Below, piece after piece: positions 14,301 to 26,618 of a stretch of DNA of 64,000 nucleotides. The notes below the pieces were generated by a model, which saw nothing but the letters and a program-made list of their open reading frames with translations, did no database searches and had not been told where the DNA came from. The translations under genes were made by a program, and so were the position numbers. The stretch is from Macrotrachela quadricornifera (Eukaryota > Rotifera > Eurotatoria > Philodinida > Philodinidae): NCBI GenBank assembly GCA_022393335.1, contig JAJEKB010020579.1, forward strand, positions 1 to 64,000, given 5' to 3'. Positions within the stretch are counted from its first letter, which is position 1. Every line of letters starts with the position of its first letter.

Positions 14301-15907
14301 ACAATAAAAAAACAACTAATTTTATCATTGAAGAATGCTGGCAAGCATTTCTGATAAAAATTCAACTCTATCGAACAAAGCTAGAGGGTGATTGTATATA
14401 GATAGAACTAAGAAAAGTCGTCATAAAATCAATGAGTTTGTAATATTAAAAAATATTTAGATGATCTTATGCTCAACTACAAATCTAATCATTGGCGAAA
14501 ACAAAAGTGGGAAGACATTCTGAATAGACTCATTTCCAGTGTTGTATCCAATATGGAGCTAGTGTCTTTCTAAAGATTAAGTTTGTCTTCTCAAAATTTA
14601 AAAATGTTCCTTCACAAGAGAAAACATGAACATAACGCTACTCATTTACATTTTTCTATCGTATACACAGATGTACTAAACTTGAGTAGTTTGGGTTCAG
14701 TGTATACATAAATTATTTATGTAAAAGAATCTCAATGAGTCAAATTCTATTTTTTAATTTCGATTTAAAATTGTTTAATTTTACCTTTCTTTAAATAACT
14801 TTCATTATTTATCCATAAATTCGTTGATACAAAATTTTCTTCGTTTGAATCTAAAAAATAAATATTATATAAAATGATTATATTTTTACTGTTTTTTTTT
14901 TTTAAATGTATTTAACCTTTTGAAGGACGTAATTGTCGTTGAATATTTTCATTAAAATTTTTTTGAATATATCTTTGTATAAGTTCATGTCGAAAGAAAG
15001 TGAAATCAATTTTTTTTGATAAATTTTTATTTTTATTACGACATTGACATGTATAATATGCATGACCATCTTCAATCCAACTAGGTAAAGCAAAATTAAT
15101 TGATTCATTCCAAATTTCATTTTGAAATAAACTTTGAAATAAAATTCCTTCTGATAGTACAACAAATTCATTTGAATTTTGAATTATTTTATGATATCGT
15201 ATATTATATTTAATAAAAAATGATGGATCAATTAATAAATGATTATGATCAAAACAAATTGATAAATTTTCTTTTAAAAGAATATTTTCAAGATTTTTTC
15301 TTTCATTAAATGGAATAATATACCAATAACGAGGACCACCTGTATGATGATATATTAATGAACATAAATGATTTTCATTACTATTTAATGGAATAACTGC
15401 ATTTTTTCCATGTGATCTTATTAAATAAGGATTAAATTGATTAGTAAGATTTTGTCCACCTAATTTAAGTAATGATTGTTTTGGAATATGACGCATATTA
15501 AAATATGTTCGATTACTTTTTGCACGAAAAAAACTTTTATTATGTAAAATAGATATACTTGATTGTTTTAGATTATTATTACAAAGAGATAGATTTGACC
15601 AAAATGATGTTTCATCGTCTATCGATGGTGATGATGATGGTGATGATACTTCTTTTTTTAAATTTTCTTCTAAGTAAGAATAATATATTGGTTCATTTTG
15701 ATGAATTTTTGTTAGTCGTTGAATAGTTTCAGGTAATAAAGGAAATGTTTGTCTTTTTAATGGAAGTTTATATTTATTATTTAGTTTGATTTTTAATGCA
15801 CCATATTGTTTAAGAAGATTTTTATGCATATAAATAAATTTTAGAAGATTTGTTAAATCATTTTCAGTTATTTCTAATGTTGGAATATCTAGTGATATTG
15901 ATGACAT
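8385..15907 (-). CDS. JmjN-JmjC pseudo-demethylase fused to two RRMs
   Basis: Seven coding exons (15907-14917, 14850-14785, 13341-13167, 12316-12019, 10224-10010, 9949-9644, 8505-8385) join in phase to 723 residues. Residues 7-50 resemble JmjN and about 100-315 a KDM4-type JmjC domain (TGGPRYWYIIP, DPSFFIKYNIRYHKIIQNSN, NESINFALPSWIEDG, CQC). By-eye alignment to KDM4A puts N175 and N177 at the iron ligands His188 and Glu190, and F257 at His276. The 2-oxoglutarate contacts Asn198 and Lys206 become I185 and R193. The structural zinc site seems kept (C218, H221 or H223, C287, C289). A low-complexity linker follows, then RRM1 (about 543-618) and RRM2 (about 632-717). The likely role is a non-catalytic chromatin- or RNA-binding regulator; this is inferred. 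PHD and Tudor domains of KDM4 are absent. Several introns exceed 800 bp, unlike neighbouring genes. Confidence 0.82.
10225..12018 (-). other. Long intron of the JmjC-RRM gene
   Basis: A 1.8-kb intron separating the exon ending in a Gln/Ser-rich linker from the exon that begins RRM1. The flanking exons are both phase 0 at this junction, so the domain block downstream could have been joined, or could be skipped, without a frame change. No additional exon was recognised inside it. Other long introns of this gene are 8506-9643, 12317-13166 and 13342-14784. Confidence 0.55.
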
Positions 15908-17891
15908 TTTTATTTATCTAAAAAACAATTTAATATTAATACAAATTTTCTAAATAATCAAATTCTTCTTTTCATTTTATATGATAATGAATGTTAATTT
16001 TTATTGTTAAACTTATCTGTATAATTCTTACAAATATTCTCTTTATTAATTAGCGATTGAGAGAGAATTTGTCGTTTATCGATTAACATTATAATCTATA
16101 AGAAATTAAAATTCATCAACATAGTTTTTTTTTAATTATGAGAAGATCTCATTTGTAAGGGAATTTTGTTAATGCAGTAATAAATGGAATTCTACCTTAT
16201 TGATTATAGCTAGAGTACTCTAGAAAGAATTCGGACTGTTAGATTACTAGTATCGAGATACTGTTTTTTTTATGGCTTTTTTTTAGCACAATGTCGTGAT
16301 CTTATAAGAAATAGCAGAAAAACTAAATTTTGAATCTTGACTTAGAACATAACGTAGATATGAATCGTAATGAGAATAGTTAATTGTGGAAAGTTTGACT
16401 CTTTTCGTTATGCTTATCCAAGGATATTGCTATAGTGAAAGCTTTTTGTATATATCACTTATACAAATCGTAATATTTCCATGTTCTACTTCAGAAGAGA
16501 GACAATAGAAAAAAGCTGAAACTTTTACAATAAATCATTCTCATCAAGACCTATTTGTATACGAATTTTCAAGTCAGTTTTTCTGCTATTTCTGAGCGAG
16601 ATTACAACATTATACTAAAAATTATCCTAAAAATGCAATATCGCGAATGGATAAGCTAGCAGATTGAACTCTTTTACGTTTATTTATAATTCATTATGAT
16701 ATATATGTTACAAAGAGTTTCGATTTAAAAGTAATTTATTCTTTGAGGATCTTTTTTAATAAGAGTAAATATATATTTCACTAAGTTAGAATAAATAATT
16801 TATATTTTACCAATTAATATATTTCTGAAAAAAATTCATTGATTTCTCTAATAATTTTTATATTTAAATTATTCAAATTAAGTAACGATTATTAAATACA
16901 AAGTGCTAAAAGTACATTTGAATAACAGCAAGATTTCAGAAAATAATAAAATTTAACATTTTAATAAACTAGTTTTTATCGTAAAGATTTTTTATAATTT
17001 CTTTTGATTGAAGTAGTCTTTCATTTCAAATCACCGTCAAAGTCTTATTCTTTTTTTTGTCTTTTAGTACTATTTCCAGTGTAGTTACTTGGTTTGATTC
17101 TTGTCTTTCTTTTATATAGAGTAATTACAAAGTTTATCTGAGTGTGTCGTACTTTTGTCAGTACAAATCAAAGGTCGAAAACGAACCGAACCGAAATCAA
17201 CCTAGAAAAAATCGGTTCGAATCTACCTCCGGTGCAAATCATATTTATTCCTATTATTAAATTTTATATTGACACTAAGGATAATATTTTGTTAGTTAAA
17301 AATTATCGTCATTCATTTTGAGATCTAGTCAGCAAAATAGAATCAACGATTGTTAATCATATTCCTTAAAGTCTGATGTGGGTCACATTTTCTGTAACCC
17401 GATCTGATTCGACCCGAGTTGGACATTGATATCCCTCATTGATAAATTTTTGATTCTAAGAAGTAAATGTAATTTGATATACATAACGAATTAGTTGTGG
17501 GAATTTTTCTTATAAAAGACTCCCTTATTTTGCTACGAAAATTTTGTAATGAAATAAATCTATGTAGTTATGTCGTGGTATTCACAGTATAGTGATACAT
17601 AGTAGTGTTGCTATTTTGATTCTCATTCTTTAGTTTTTTTGAACAATTTCTTGATCATAGAAAGAAGAATATGTAATAATAGTTTAATACCGATACATCA
17701 GTAGAAGCTCTTATATTTTTGTTGACTTTTATGAAAAGAAGTCTTTTTTTCGAATTTGTTGAAAAGTCAAATTCTCCATTAACTCATTTTTAGGATGAAA
17801 TCTATCCATTTCAAGGAAAATAAAAGGAGTAATATTTATAATGTTCTCAGAAACGGTTAGTTTCACTCAAGAACAATTTAAAATAAGAAGA
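15908..17891. other. Intergenic, no gene seen
   Basis: Upstream region of the minus-strand JmjC-RRM gene. It presumably includes its promoter, but no specific element can be recognised. Around 17160-17420 the sequence is richer in CG (repeated GAACCGAACCG-like and CGACCCGAG-like words) and may be a decayed transposon fragment. Confidence 0.4.
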
Positions 17892-18052
17892 CTTTATACA
17901 GGTATCCCACTGGACCCTTAAAAAAGAGGCGGATCTGACCACGTAGTATATGAATTAAGTTCACATATCAACGTAATATGCGAACTCAGTTCATATATTA
18001 CGTGGTCAGATCCGCCTCTTTTTTGAGGGTCCAGTGGGATGCCTGCTTTATA
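17892..18052. mobile_element. Palindromic hAT-like MITE with 7-bp TSD
   Basis: A 147-bp element (17899-18045) that is nearly one perfect palindrome. It starts CAGGTATCCCACTGGACCC and ends with the near-exact inverse (GGGTCCAGTGGGATGCCTG), and pairing continues almost to the centre with only scattered mismatches. It is flanked by the direct repeat CTTTATA (17892-17898 and 18046-18052). CAGG/CCTG ends and a 7-8 bp target duplication are typical of hAT-superfamily miniature elements. It has no coding capacity, and the near-intact ends and duplication suggest fairly recent insertion. Confidence 0.85.
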
Positions 18053-20988
18053 TAAAAAATTTATATAATCAATATACTGTATATATAAAATCATTCTTAT
18101 TTCTAAAATTCCAACATCATAGATCGATGAGTTCACATTCTAGTCCTACCAGTTTTGAGTTTCTACCGTTGAAACTGAATATATTATACTGAATGATTAA
18201 TCGATGGTAAAAATTACATGAATATAAATAGGTCTTACTAAGACTAATAAAAGTGGAGAAACGTTTATGTTTATGACGCTTCGTTTCTCATGTCATTTGG
18301 ACCGATCAAAAATTGTTAGTCGAGCTGCGGTTAATTTTGATTGTCCGACAGTAACTACGGTTAGTCGACGATTAACTACTGTCAAACATCTGCTTTTTAT
18401 CATTACACTTTTACCTTTCTTCCCATTTCGTAAGTACGATGTAATCAAATCTATTTCATAAATTTATATTAAATAGCTTACAAGTAACGAAGTATCTGAG
18501 ATCTCTGAGTTGTTCACGTAATTTGTAAGTTAATTGATAAATTATGTGGATAATTTAAGGATTCCAGATGTTTTCCTACTTATGGACCACTCAGTACGTG
18601 CATTTTGATCAGCTATTGGATGGAACGTAAACTAAAAAGTAGTAGTTCTATATTTTATGAGTTTATAATTATATTTGGATAAGCTGTTAAATGAAATCTA
18701 AGTAAAAAAAAAAGTAATTTAGTTTTTTTAAAAATAAGTAAACAAAGTCAAAAATTTAGATTTCAATTGCCAATTACCGAAGTTAATTATCGGCTCGGCA
18801 TGCCATTACTGGTTAATTGCTAGTTTTGATTTAAATCGCGGGTTACTATAAGCTTTCACAAAAAAATATGACATCGACCTTAAGATACGGTTAATGTGAT
18901 GTCAAAATATGTCTTTTTTTTCATTATTTCAAGTTAGCATTCATGTATTCTTTTTAGTGATTCTTGAATAAATATATATCAAACAAATAATTTTATCGAG
19001 GTCTTTCAACAATAAAAAATCTTATCCTTAACAATTTCTTTAATGTATCAACTAGAATTTATTCCATTGAAAATATTTTGAAATAATATTCAATTATATA
19101 ATAAAACTAATTCTTTGATTTATTTCTTAAATTTTATATAAAAATATTGTTAACATACATATATTTTTAGTAAAAAAACTTTTATTGTCTAATACTTTTT
19201 AAAACTTACATATTTATTGAAATTGATTATTATAGTACAGATTTTTATTCTTCATATAAAGATTTCTTATTATTGTATAAATAATATTTTCTAATATAAT
19301 AATAATATAACTTAATGTATAGAATATATTATATATGAAGATGTTTAATAAATGAAACAATTTTGGTTAACCATCGTTACAGTATTCTTTTTAATTTTGT
19401 TGAATGTCATTGATAAGTATTTGTTATTCGAAACGCATTCATTGTGTCAGATTACTCATCATATGAGAACGTTTTATATTTTCTATGATTATAAGTAATC
19501 ATCGTTACGCTTTTATGATTTTGCTGTATATGCTCTTCGCATACTCGGTGCTTTAAATATATACATTATATATACAGTATATTCAATATATGAGAATGAT
19601 TGGTATTTCTAATATTTGTAGTCGATCACCACTATGTCTTTGAATATTTATTAGTATTAATACATGTATTATGTAATTTGTTCTTCTATTTTGTGCAATA
19701 AAAAATCAAGGTGTAATTTCTTATTGATTTATTGTCCGTTGAATAAAAAGGGATTAATAGTCATTAGATATAATAAGTCAAAAAATCATTCATTAATTTA
19801 TATATTTTTTTTCTTATTGTTTTACTGCAGTTATGCAATGAAATAAATGGGAGAATTTAATAGGATTTATCTATTATTTAGGCATATAAATGTTGACCTT
19901 GGATTTATTTTGGTTCTTTTAATTTAACCTTTTAGTGAGCGGTGGATTAAAAATGCACCTGTTTTTTTTTCTTCTTGTTCTCCCGTATCTCCCTCAGCTT
20001 TTTTCTATTCAAAAGTCACTCGTCAAATAGTTAATGAAGTAAGAAAATAAAATATATGAATAATTTTTCAATTGATTGTATCTTTTTAAAATTTATATAC
20101 TTCACAATTTTGTTTTATTAATACTAATTTATATTTTTAAATTTTTTTTGAAAAGAATTATTTAAATAAAATAGATAAATTTAGTAAAAAAAATTTTCAA
20201 ATCGATCATTACAAATTTGGTATAAATTTTACAATTCAATTTTTTTTTATTTCAACAAACAAAAATCATTGTTTATACAATCTTCCACGGTTGTCCTATA
20301 TTGAATCATCTATTGTTTGCTATTATTTCACCTGAATAGATATATGAAAAAATACGTAAATAATATGTTTTGACTTATGCGTTCTTTATTAATATTAACC
20401 TTGATCATGTTTATATGTGTTTCCGTTTACTTATATGATTTACATATGAAAATATCTTCTATTGTACATCGATGTGTATTTAATGTCAATCAAATTATAC
20501 ATTAAACATTATGATTGAATCTACTAACATTCCTATTCACAATATTTATATATTTTATTTGTTATCGAATATACGAAAAGATTAAGTAACTTATATTGTT
20601 TGAGAAAAAGAAATTTGTATTCTAAAGAAAACATTAACTCATTATATATAACTGATTAATACCAAGATTTTATAAATTAGCAAAAAATCCAAAATAGTAA
20701 AAAAAAATCGACTAAATTTATGCAATAATCACAAATGTCAGAACCAAAAGAAAATTATTCTTTTCGCTAATGATAATATAAAATTTATTATCACTGGATT
20801 CTAAATATTTCTTACTAAATTTTACACAAAGTAGATATTGACTACTCTTTTTTTCAATTCAGTTCTCAGTTAATCATTTAACAAACGATTAAATAAAATA
20901 TTTTCTACACATAACATAATACTTACAATACAGGATTAAATTATTCTAAAACAGAACAAGACAGAATAGAATATTTGGTTCATTCTTG
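18053..20988. other. Intergenic, no gene seen
   Basis: AT-rich sequence with no supported gene. Around 18300-18390 and 18780-18850 there are short repeated words (TTAGTCGA, GGTTAATTG, CCAATTACCG), perhaps remains of an old repeat. Nothing else stands out. Confidence 0.4.
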
Positions 20989-21345
20989 TTAAAGAATCTG
21001 TCCGTACAATGTCAACTTTTCTGCCCCAGTTAGAATTTGCAAAAATTTGCTAGTTAAAAGTAACCAGAGCATGGTTCTTAGTGAAACACCATAGCTGGTT
21101 TCTTTCAAACTCGAAAAAAGATTTTTTTTGAAGTCCCTATACTCTCTCTCAAGGTCTCGAGCGAAAAGTGTTCTTTTGTACTCTTCAGAGGCTGTACAGA
21201 AATTTCGAAAAAATCTTTTTTTCAGTTCGAAATAAACCAGCTATAGCGTTTTATTCAGGACCAAGTTCTGATTACTTTTAACTACAAATTTTTGCAAATT
21301 CTAACTGGGGCGAAAAAGTTAACCTTATATGGACAAGTTCGTTAA
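20989..21345. mobile_element. Inverted-repeat element bounded by TTAA
   Basis: A foldback structure of about 350 bp. The left arm (about 20993-21130) and right arm (about 21205-21341) are inverted copies with roughly 80 percent identity by eye. They share a well conserved block around GCCCCAGTTAGAATTTGC and another around ATAGCTGGTTT. TTAA lies at both outer edges (20989-20992 and 21342-21345), which would fit a TTAA-duplicating element, but the terminal bases do not start with the usual piggyBac CCC. The loop (about 21131-21204) has no coding content. The family is uncertain. Confidence 0.6.
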
Positions 21346-24300
21346 TATTTGAATTTTTCTCATAAAAAAACCACATTGGTTTTTTGAATTTAAAAAAATA
21401 AAATAATTAGAGATGGAAAACTTCGACGCGAGATTGAAATCGCACATGATCGACGTTACTTATCTTTGCAAAATACACAACATAGTTTACAATGATTTAT
21501 CGACCTATATTTAAAAATATATGTTTGAATAACTATTAATTTAAGATCTGATCTACCTCAAAGAAATTTTCACCCGAGGGCCATGGTATTTGACTTAGTA
21601 TATTCTTTCAAAAAACCAATAATTAAACTTATAGAATGGAGGCCGAGATAGAACTTTTGGATGTCGCATTAAGAAAGCATAAACGAAAAAGATTTTCCGT
21701 TTATTTTGAAAAAGCTTGATTTTCAAGCATTACATAGTCAAATCACGAGTAATTTTTGCAAGAAATGGAGTTTTTTGATAGCGAAGGTGTTCTTAAATGA
21801 AAAGCTTATTGAAAAATATCTAAACGTCTTGATCAAATTTCAGTTTTAAACAAATCTACGCTACGTTAAGGAATACGTCGTACCATGACTAATATATAGA
21901 ATAGATTGTCTTGTTTACTTTCAATTATTTAGATTTACGATAATAACCAAAATCTTTAAGATGTGCTCCATTTTATTTTGTTTCCAATCAAAAGCAATTA
22001 TTTATATATAAACTAGAATCTTTCTTCTATTATCTCTACTATACCTTCATTTTAGTTATTTACTTACTTATTTCGAAGTATATGCATGTAGGTAAGCGTA
22101 TTTCGCTTTAGTCCATTCTTGCGCTAATACCTTTGAATAATAGTGAATCGTAAGACATGATATACCTCCGTTTTCATTTCGGTATAGATTGTGACCGAGC
22201 AGAAAAGAAAAAGTCATAATAGATACCAATATAATGGTAAGAGCAAACTATAGAACGAAAGAAATACATTGTCATTGGTAGCGTAACGAATATAGAATGT
22301 TTCATATGCGTCGTGATATGCAGCTGTAGTCCAAAAATTTGTACTTTTTTTTATACATATTATTTTATCAGACCTATTCGAATTGGTTTATATTGTGACT
22401 GATAGTCTACGAAGAGTGCTGTGAAACAGCATAATCTGATGCCTCCGTTGTTCATCTCTAGAAGAGATAGAAAACAAAGTTCTTTTGTTGTTAAGATATA
22501 GAAAAATTATTTACAACACGAATATCAACATTTTTAACTTCACATGAAAAATGATAGTTTACCTATTTTCTTATAATTTCTCTTCTCAACATTACAATGA
22601 TGGTTCAAAGGAGATTTCTGTGAGCTTAATATCTAAGATATTAAATGAAGACTTGAATATTGATGATGTATTAATTTGGACGAACTTTTCAATGACACGA
22701 CAGGTATATTTTCAATCATTTTTCTCATTAGACATACTCTTGTTAATAAACCTTGTGTAAAGCAGTATTGCACGTTTCATTGCTTATAATCAACAGAAAG
22801 AAATGGGTCGTTTACAAGCATATTGACTAAATAAAAACCATCAAAACTGTACCTCAATATATAACAGACAATATATCTTTGTTTGCAAGATGATCTCATC
22901 TATAAATATGTTTTTTACTTTTACAGGTATATAATTCAGTTGTTCGTTTGAATGTTTTCAACAACAGCGATGTATTTTAATCTAGTATTATTGTGATAGA
23001 TAGTTTTTAGTAGAATACCTGGTATAATATTGATATATAATCGACTCTCCGTGATAGAAGAAGGTTATATAATTGTATAAATATATGTATTAAAAATAAA
23101 AAAAAGACTATAGTTCTCTATAGTCATCATCTACTATCATTATGGAAGGATCAGTTCTAAAAAAATGACACTTATAGTTAGTTTGAGCCATTGTAAAACA
23201 ATTTTAAGTTAAAAAAAAATTTGTACAAATATTTTTGACTACAGCTGTATGCATATCGAATATGTATAGAGAACGAAAAAAGAACGACCTTAACTGTAAA
23301 ATATAAATTATATCATATGTTCTGAATGTCAAGAAATAGAAGTAATTAGTTACCTGTTGTATTTTTAACAAATTAGTTTATCGGATACTTCGTACAAAAG
23401 AAGTCATGTACGAATATTTTATTCTCCTTCTTTTTTATATTACTCACATACATTGATGTATTGAGCAAAAGAGCAAATGACTATATCTATTACGTTATAA
23501 ACAATTATTGTACTATCTGGATGTTAGACATAATACGCACATGTTTCAATTATGGTTAGACAATTATAATCTAAAACTAAATAATTGTACGTGTAATGCA
23601 GTGTTATAACGTCACACTGGAATGAAGTGCAAACGAACTCATGAAGAAATAGAAAACAACTCTACATCACTAACACTGTGTTTCTTTGTACTTTTCTTCT
23701 TACGTTTTAAATGTATATATCATGTTGCTGAAGTCAATGACGTTTAATATTCAACCTAAATCTTGTTTATTACGAACTTCATAATAACGGTCTGATGAGA
23801 GAACTTTCACAGATAATTACAAGCTTTTGAAGTGATATTTTGTCTATCAATAGGATCTGTTGAGACTAGAACAAGGCCGAAAGTTTAAGAATCCATATAC
23901 CCTCCTTGCGGAGTTATGGCTGCTCTAGTGGTTTTATGGCATATGACAAAATATTTAAAAAAATATTAAATGACAAAATTTTGACTATATAATGAGAATA
24001 TCAAGTAATCTACATTACGAAATAGCTTTTGATTGGTCCGTGCTAGTTCATATAGTAAGAAAGTTATATGCTTAAGAATGTGTTTCATAAAAAAGAAAAA
24101 ATAAGGATATCTTCTATTTCGTAAGTTCTCTAAAAAAAATTCTTTTCTTAATAGAAATATCATGAAATTCTCTTCTAGTTTATCAGATTCTGTTTATAGG
24201 CAAAATATCATTTCAAAAGCTTTTAATCACTTTAAGGAGTTCACTCGTGAGTATGATCTGTAGTATAGAAATATATACCTCTTCACATTTAACGTTTGAG

Positions 24301-25789
24301 TTTAATACGCTGAAATCTATCATTTTGGGTTGCATCCTCAATAAGCAGAATAGTTTTTCTTATAAATTTGTGAAAATATTTAACATATTGATATATGAGT
24401 GCATGAGTTTAAATTTTTTCTGGGTATAATAAGTGCTAAAAAAATTCATGCTATAGAACGAATAGTTCTTCCAAATTGTTATATTTAGTCAAAAGATACA
24501 AAAGCTTAAGTTTGATAACAGAAACAATAGATTAGATCCACATTGCTCTTTCTCTTGCGTTTTTTTTTGCCATTTATTTGGTCACATTTTGACGAATGAA
24601 ACTATCTCGAATTTGAAAGAAAATATAATATGATATTTATATATTTCCAAATGCACTTGATTCTTTATTTTTAAAAAGTAAATATATCTTCCTGTAATAG
24701 GTAGATAGGCAAACATCAAGTGTAACAACACGATATATTAATTAATATTCTTTTTTTATCAGTACCAACACTTCGATACATTATATTGTTAAAAAATAAG
24801 GATAATACATGAAGAGATATATTGAAAAAATCTTGTCTATACACTTTTTAACACACTTGTTGGAACATTAGAAGAGCGAAAAACCATGTCAATAACTAAA
24901 ATTTCATTTCTACAAAGCTATCATTTAAATTTTTCATTGAAGTTATTATAAATACATTTGGATTGTTCTTTCATATGTAAATGAATCAAAAAAAAGAAAA
25001 AAAATTCTCCATAGAACAGAAGAGATTATGTCATGTGCGTCTATATTTTGCTTTTCTCTTATTATTGGTATTTTCAATATTTGACCATATAAGTAAAAGT
25101 ACATATCTTCTTTAAGGACTTAAGATAAAGTGAATATTCTTTGCTTCTTTGGCATTAATGAATTTTTAAAACTTATTACAAAATTTCTTCTGGTGAAAAA
25201 TAAGCGTTTTTCAGAGTGTGTCTGATACTTTAGCTTTTTTATTCGAAGAACATAAAATATAAAACCATCTATTTCAAACAGTATTGAATATATGTAAAGA
25301 AAATTTTAGTTCAAATGGAGGTAATACACCGCAAGAAAGAGGGATAGAAGGAGTCATTTTGATTCATTTTGCACTCATTGTATCATAGAAAACAACATTT
25401 TGAACCTTTGAGTGTATGACAGTTTTTTCTGCACTCATCAATATTTATTTCTGCAGAAACTCCAGAGAAGAAGAGATTACCACTACTTCAAGATTATCAT
25501 CATAAAATATCATTATAGTCAAAAAGCCATCTATGATTGTAATATGTATTCATAATGCATAAATTCGATGATTTTAATATATTCGTTTAGGAAGAGCATG
25601 TTGCATTATTAAGTCAAATTTTATTTATTCATCTTTATAGATACGCTTTAACAAAATCTAATAGTTTATAGTTCCTCTTTTCATTTTCATATTTAAAAAA
25701 AAGTATAACGACAAGAAAGTCTATTGAGTAAGGATATCATCAAAAATATTATTTAAGCAGTCCCTATGTACATTGAACGAAAACAGAGT
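21346..25789. other. Intergenic, no supported gene
   Basis: A 4.4-kb stretch without a convincing gene. The only exon-like feature is a short frame at 22551-22702 that ends at a possible GT donor, but no partner exons or family match were found. The remainder is AT-rich non-coding sequence. Confidence 0.4.
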
Positions 25790-26041
25790 TTAACCCTTTG
25801 GAGACCGTGGCCGTATATATACGGCCTTAAAAATTCTAGTCGAAACGAAAGTTTTTGAATTTGTTAGATTAGATTCGTCAAGTGTTATATTCCTTTTTCT
25901 ATCTCAGGGTTCTCTATTTGTGTCGTTGCAGTACAAACAAGTATAATCACTATGATAGTTAAGAGTTTTTCGGATTATAACTGATGTTGATGGTACAACT
26001 TTAGTTCTTTTATAAAAAGAAGTCGGTCCTCAAAGGGTTAA
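25790..26041. mobile_element. piggyBac-like MITE with TTAA duplication
   Basis: A 244-bp element (25794-26037) flanked by TTAA on both sides (25790-25793 and 26038-26041). Its ends are CCCTTTGGAGACCG and the inverse of CCCTTTGAGGACCG. A TTAA target with CCC..GGG termini is the hallmark of the piggyBac superfamily. Just inside the left end is a short perfect palindrome, GGCCGTATATATACGGCC. There is no open frame, so this is a non-autonomous copy that would need transposase from elsewhere. Confidence 0.85.
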
Positions 26042-26618
26042 TCAACAGTAGATTATTGATTGATTGAATCGACAAATAAAAGATTTGAAACTCGTTTAAT
26101 AGTTTACCATTACTTTGACTAAGATGTTATAGAAAAAGTGGAATACAGCTGATTCTCAGTAACGTAACCAATTATCAATATATTTTGTATTGCACAAATG
26201 ACGAGATTTTTATTGGTTTAACAATTCACTAATAGAATAAATGTTAGTTGGAATAATATGATTCATTCAATTTTAGTTTTTTTTAGTCTTCTTCAATCAA
26301 TAACAAATAAATCTTAGCTATTTTTATTTGTAATATATATTGTTATTGATATCTTAATATAGTTGAATATAATAAATTAAAATTGACTATGATAAATTGA
26401 CGATTCAATTTAAATTAATAATGAATATTATTTAGTTTAAATTAAAATCATTTAATATGACCAATATTGATTGTTTCTACTTAGTTGCTTAACAACCAAG
26501 AAGGTAAAGATTCATACATCTACATATGAATCATTGAATTTGTTTGCATAAATCTTTTATTTGAAAAAAAAAATCAATCATATTATTCTAAGATTGTTCT
26601 TATAATATAAATTTTTAG
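26042..26618. other. Upstream region of SCAPER
   Basis: AT-rich DNA between the piggyBac-like element and the first coding exon of SCAPER. It presumably contains the promoter and possibly a non-coding exon, because the start codon directly follows an acceptor-like TTTTTAG. No specific promoter motif is recognised. Confidence 0.4.

Noticed and set aside
17918..18136. Minus-strand open frame over the palindromic MITE
   Set aside because: Runs through the non-coding hairpin element and both strands are open for the same reason.
22551..22760. Exon-like open frame ending at a GT donor
   Set aside because: No matching upstream or downstream exon in phase and no recognisable family.
23785..23805. 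CTGATGAG word suggesting a hammerhead ribozyme core
   Set aside because: The required GAAA and cleavage-site segments with pairing stems were not found; other CTGATGA occurrences failed in the same way.
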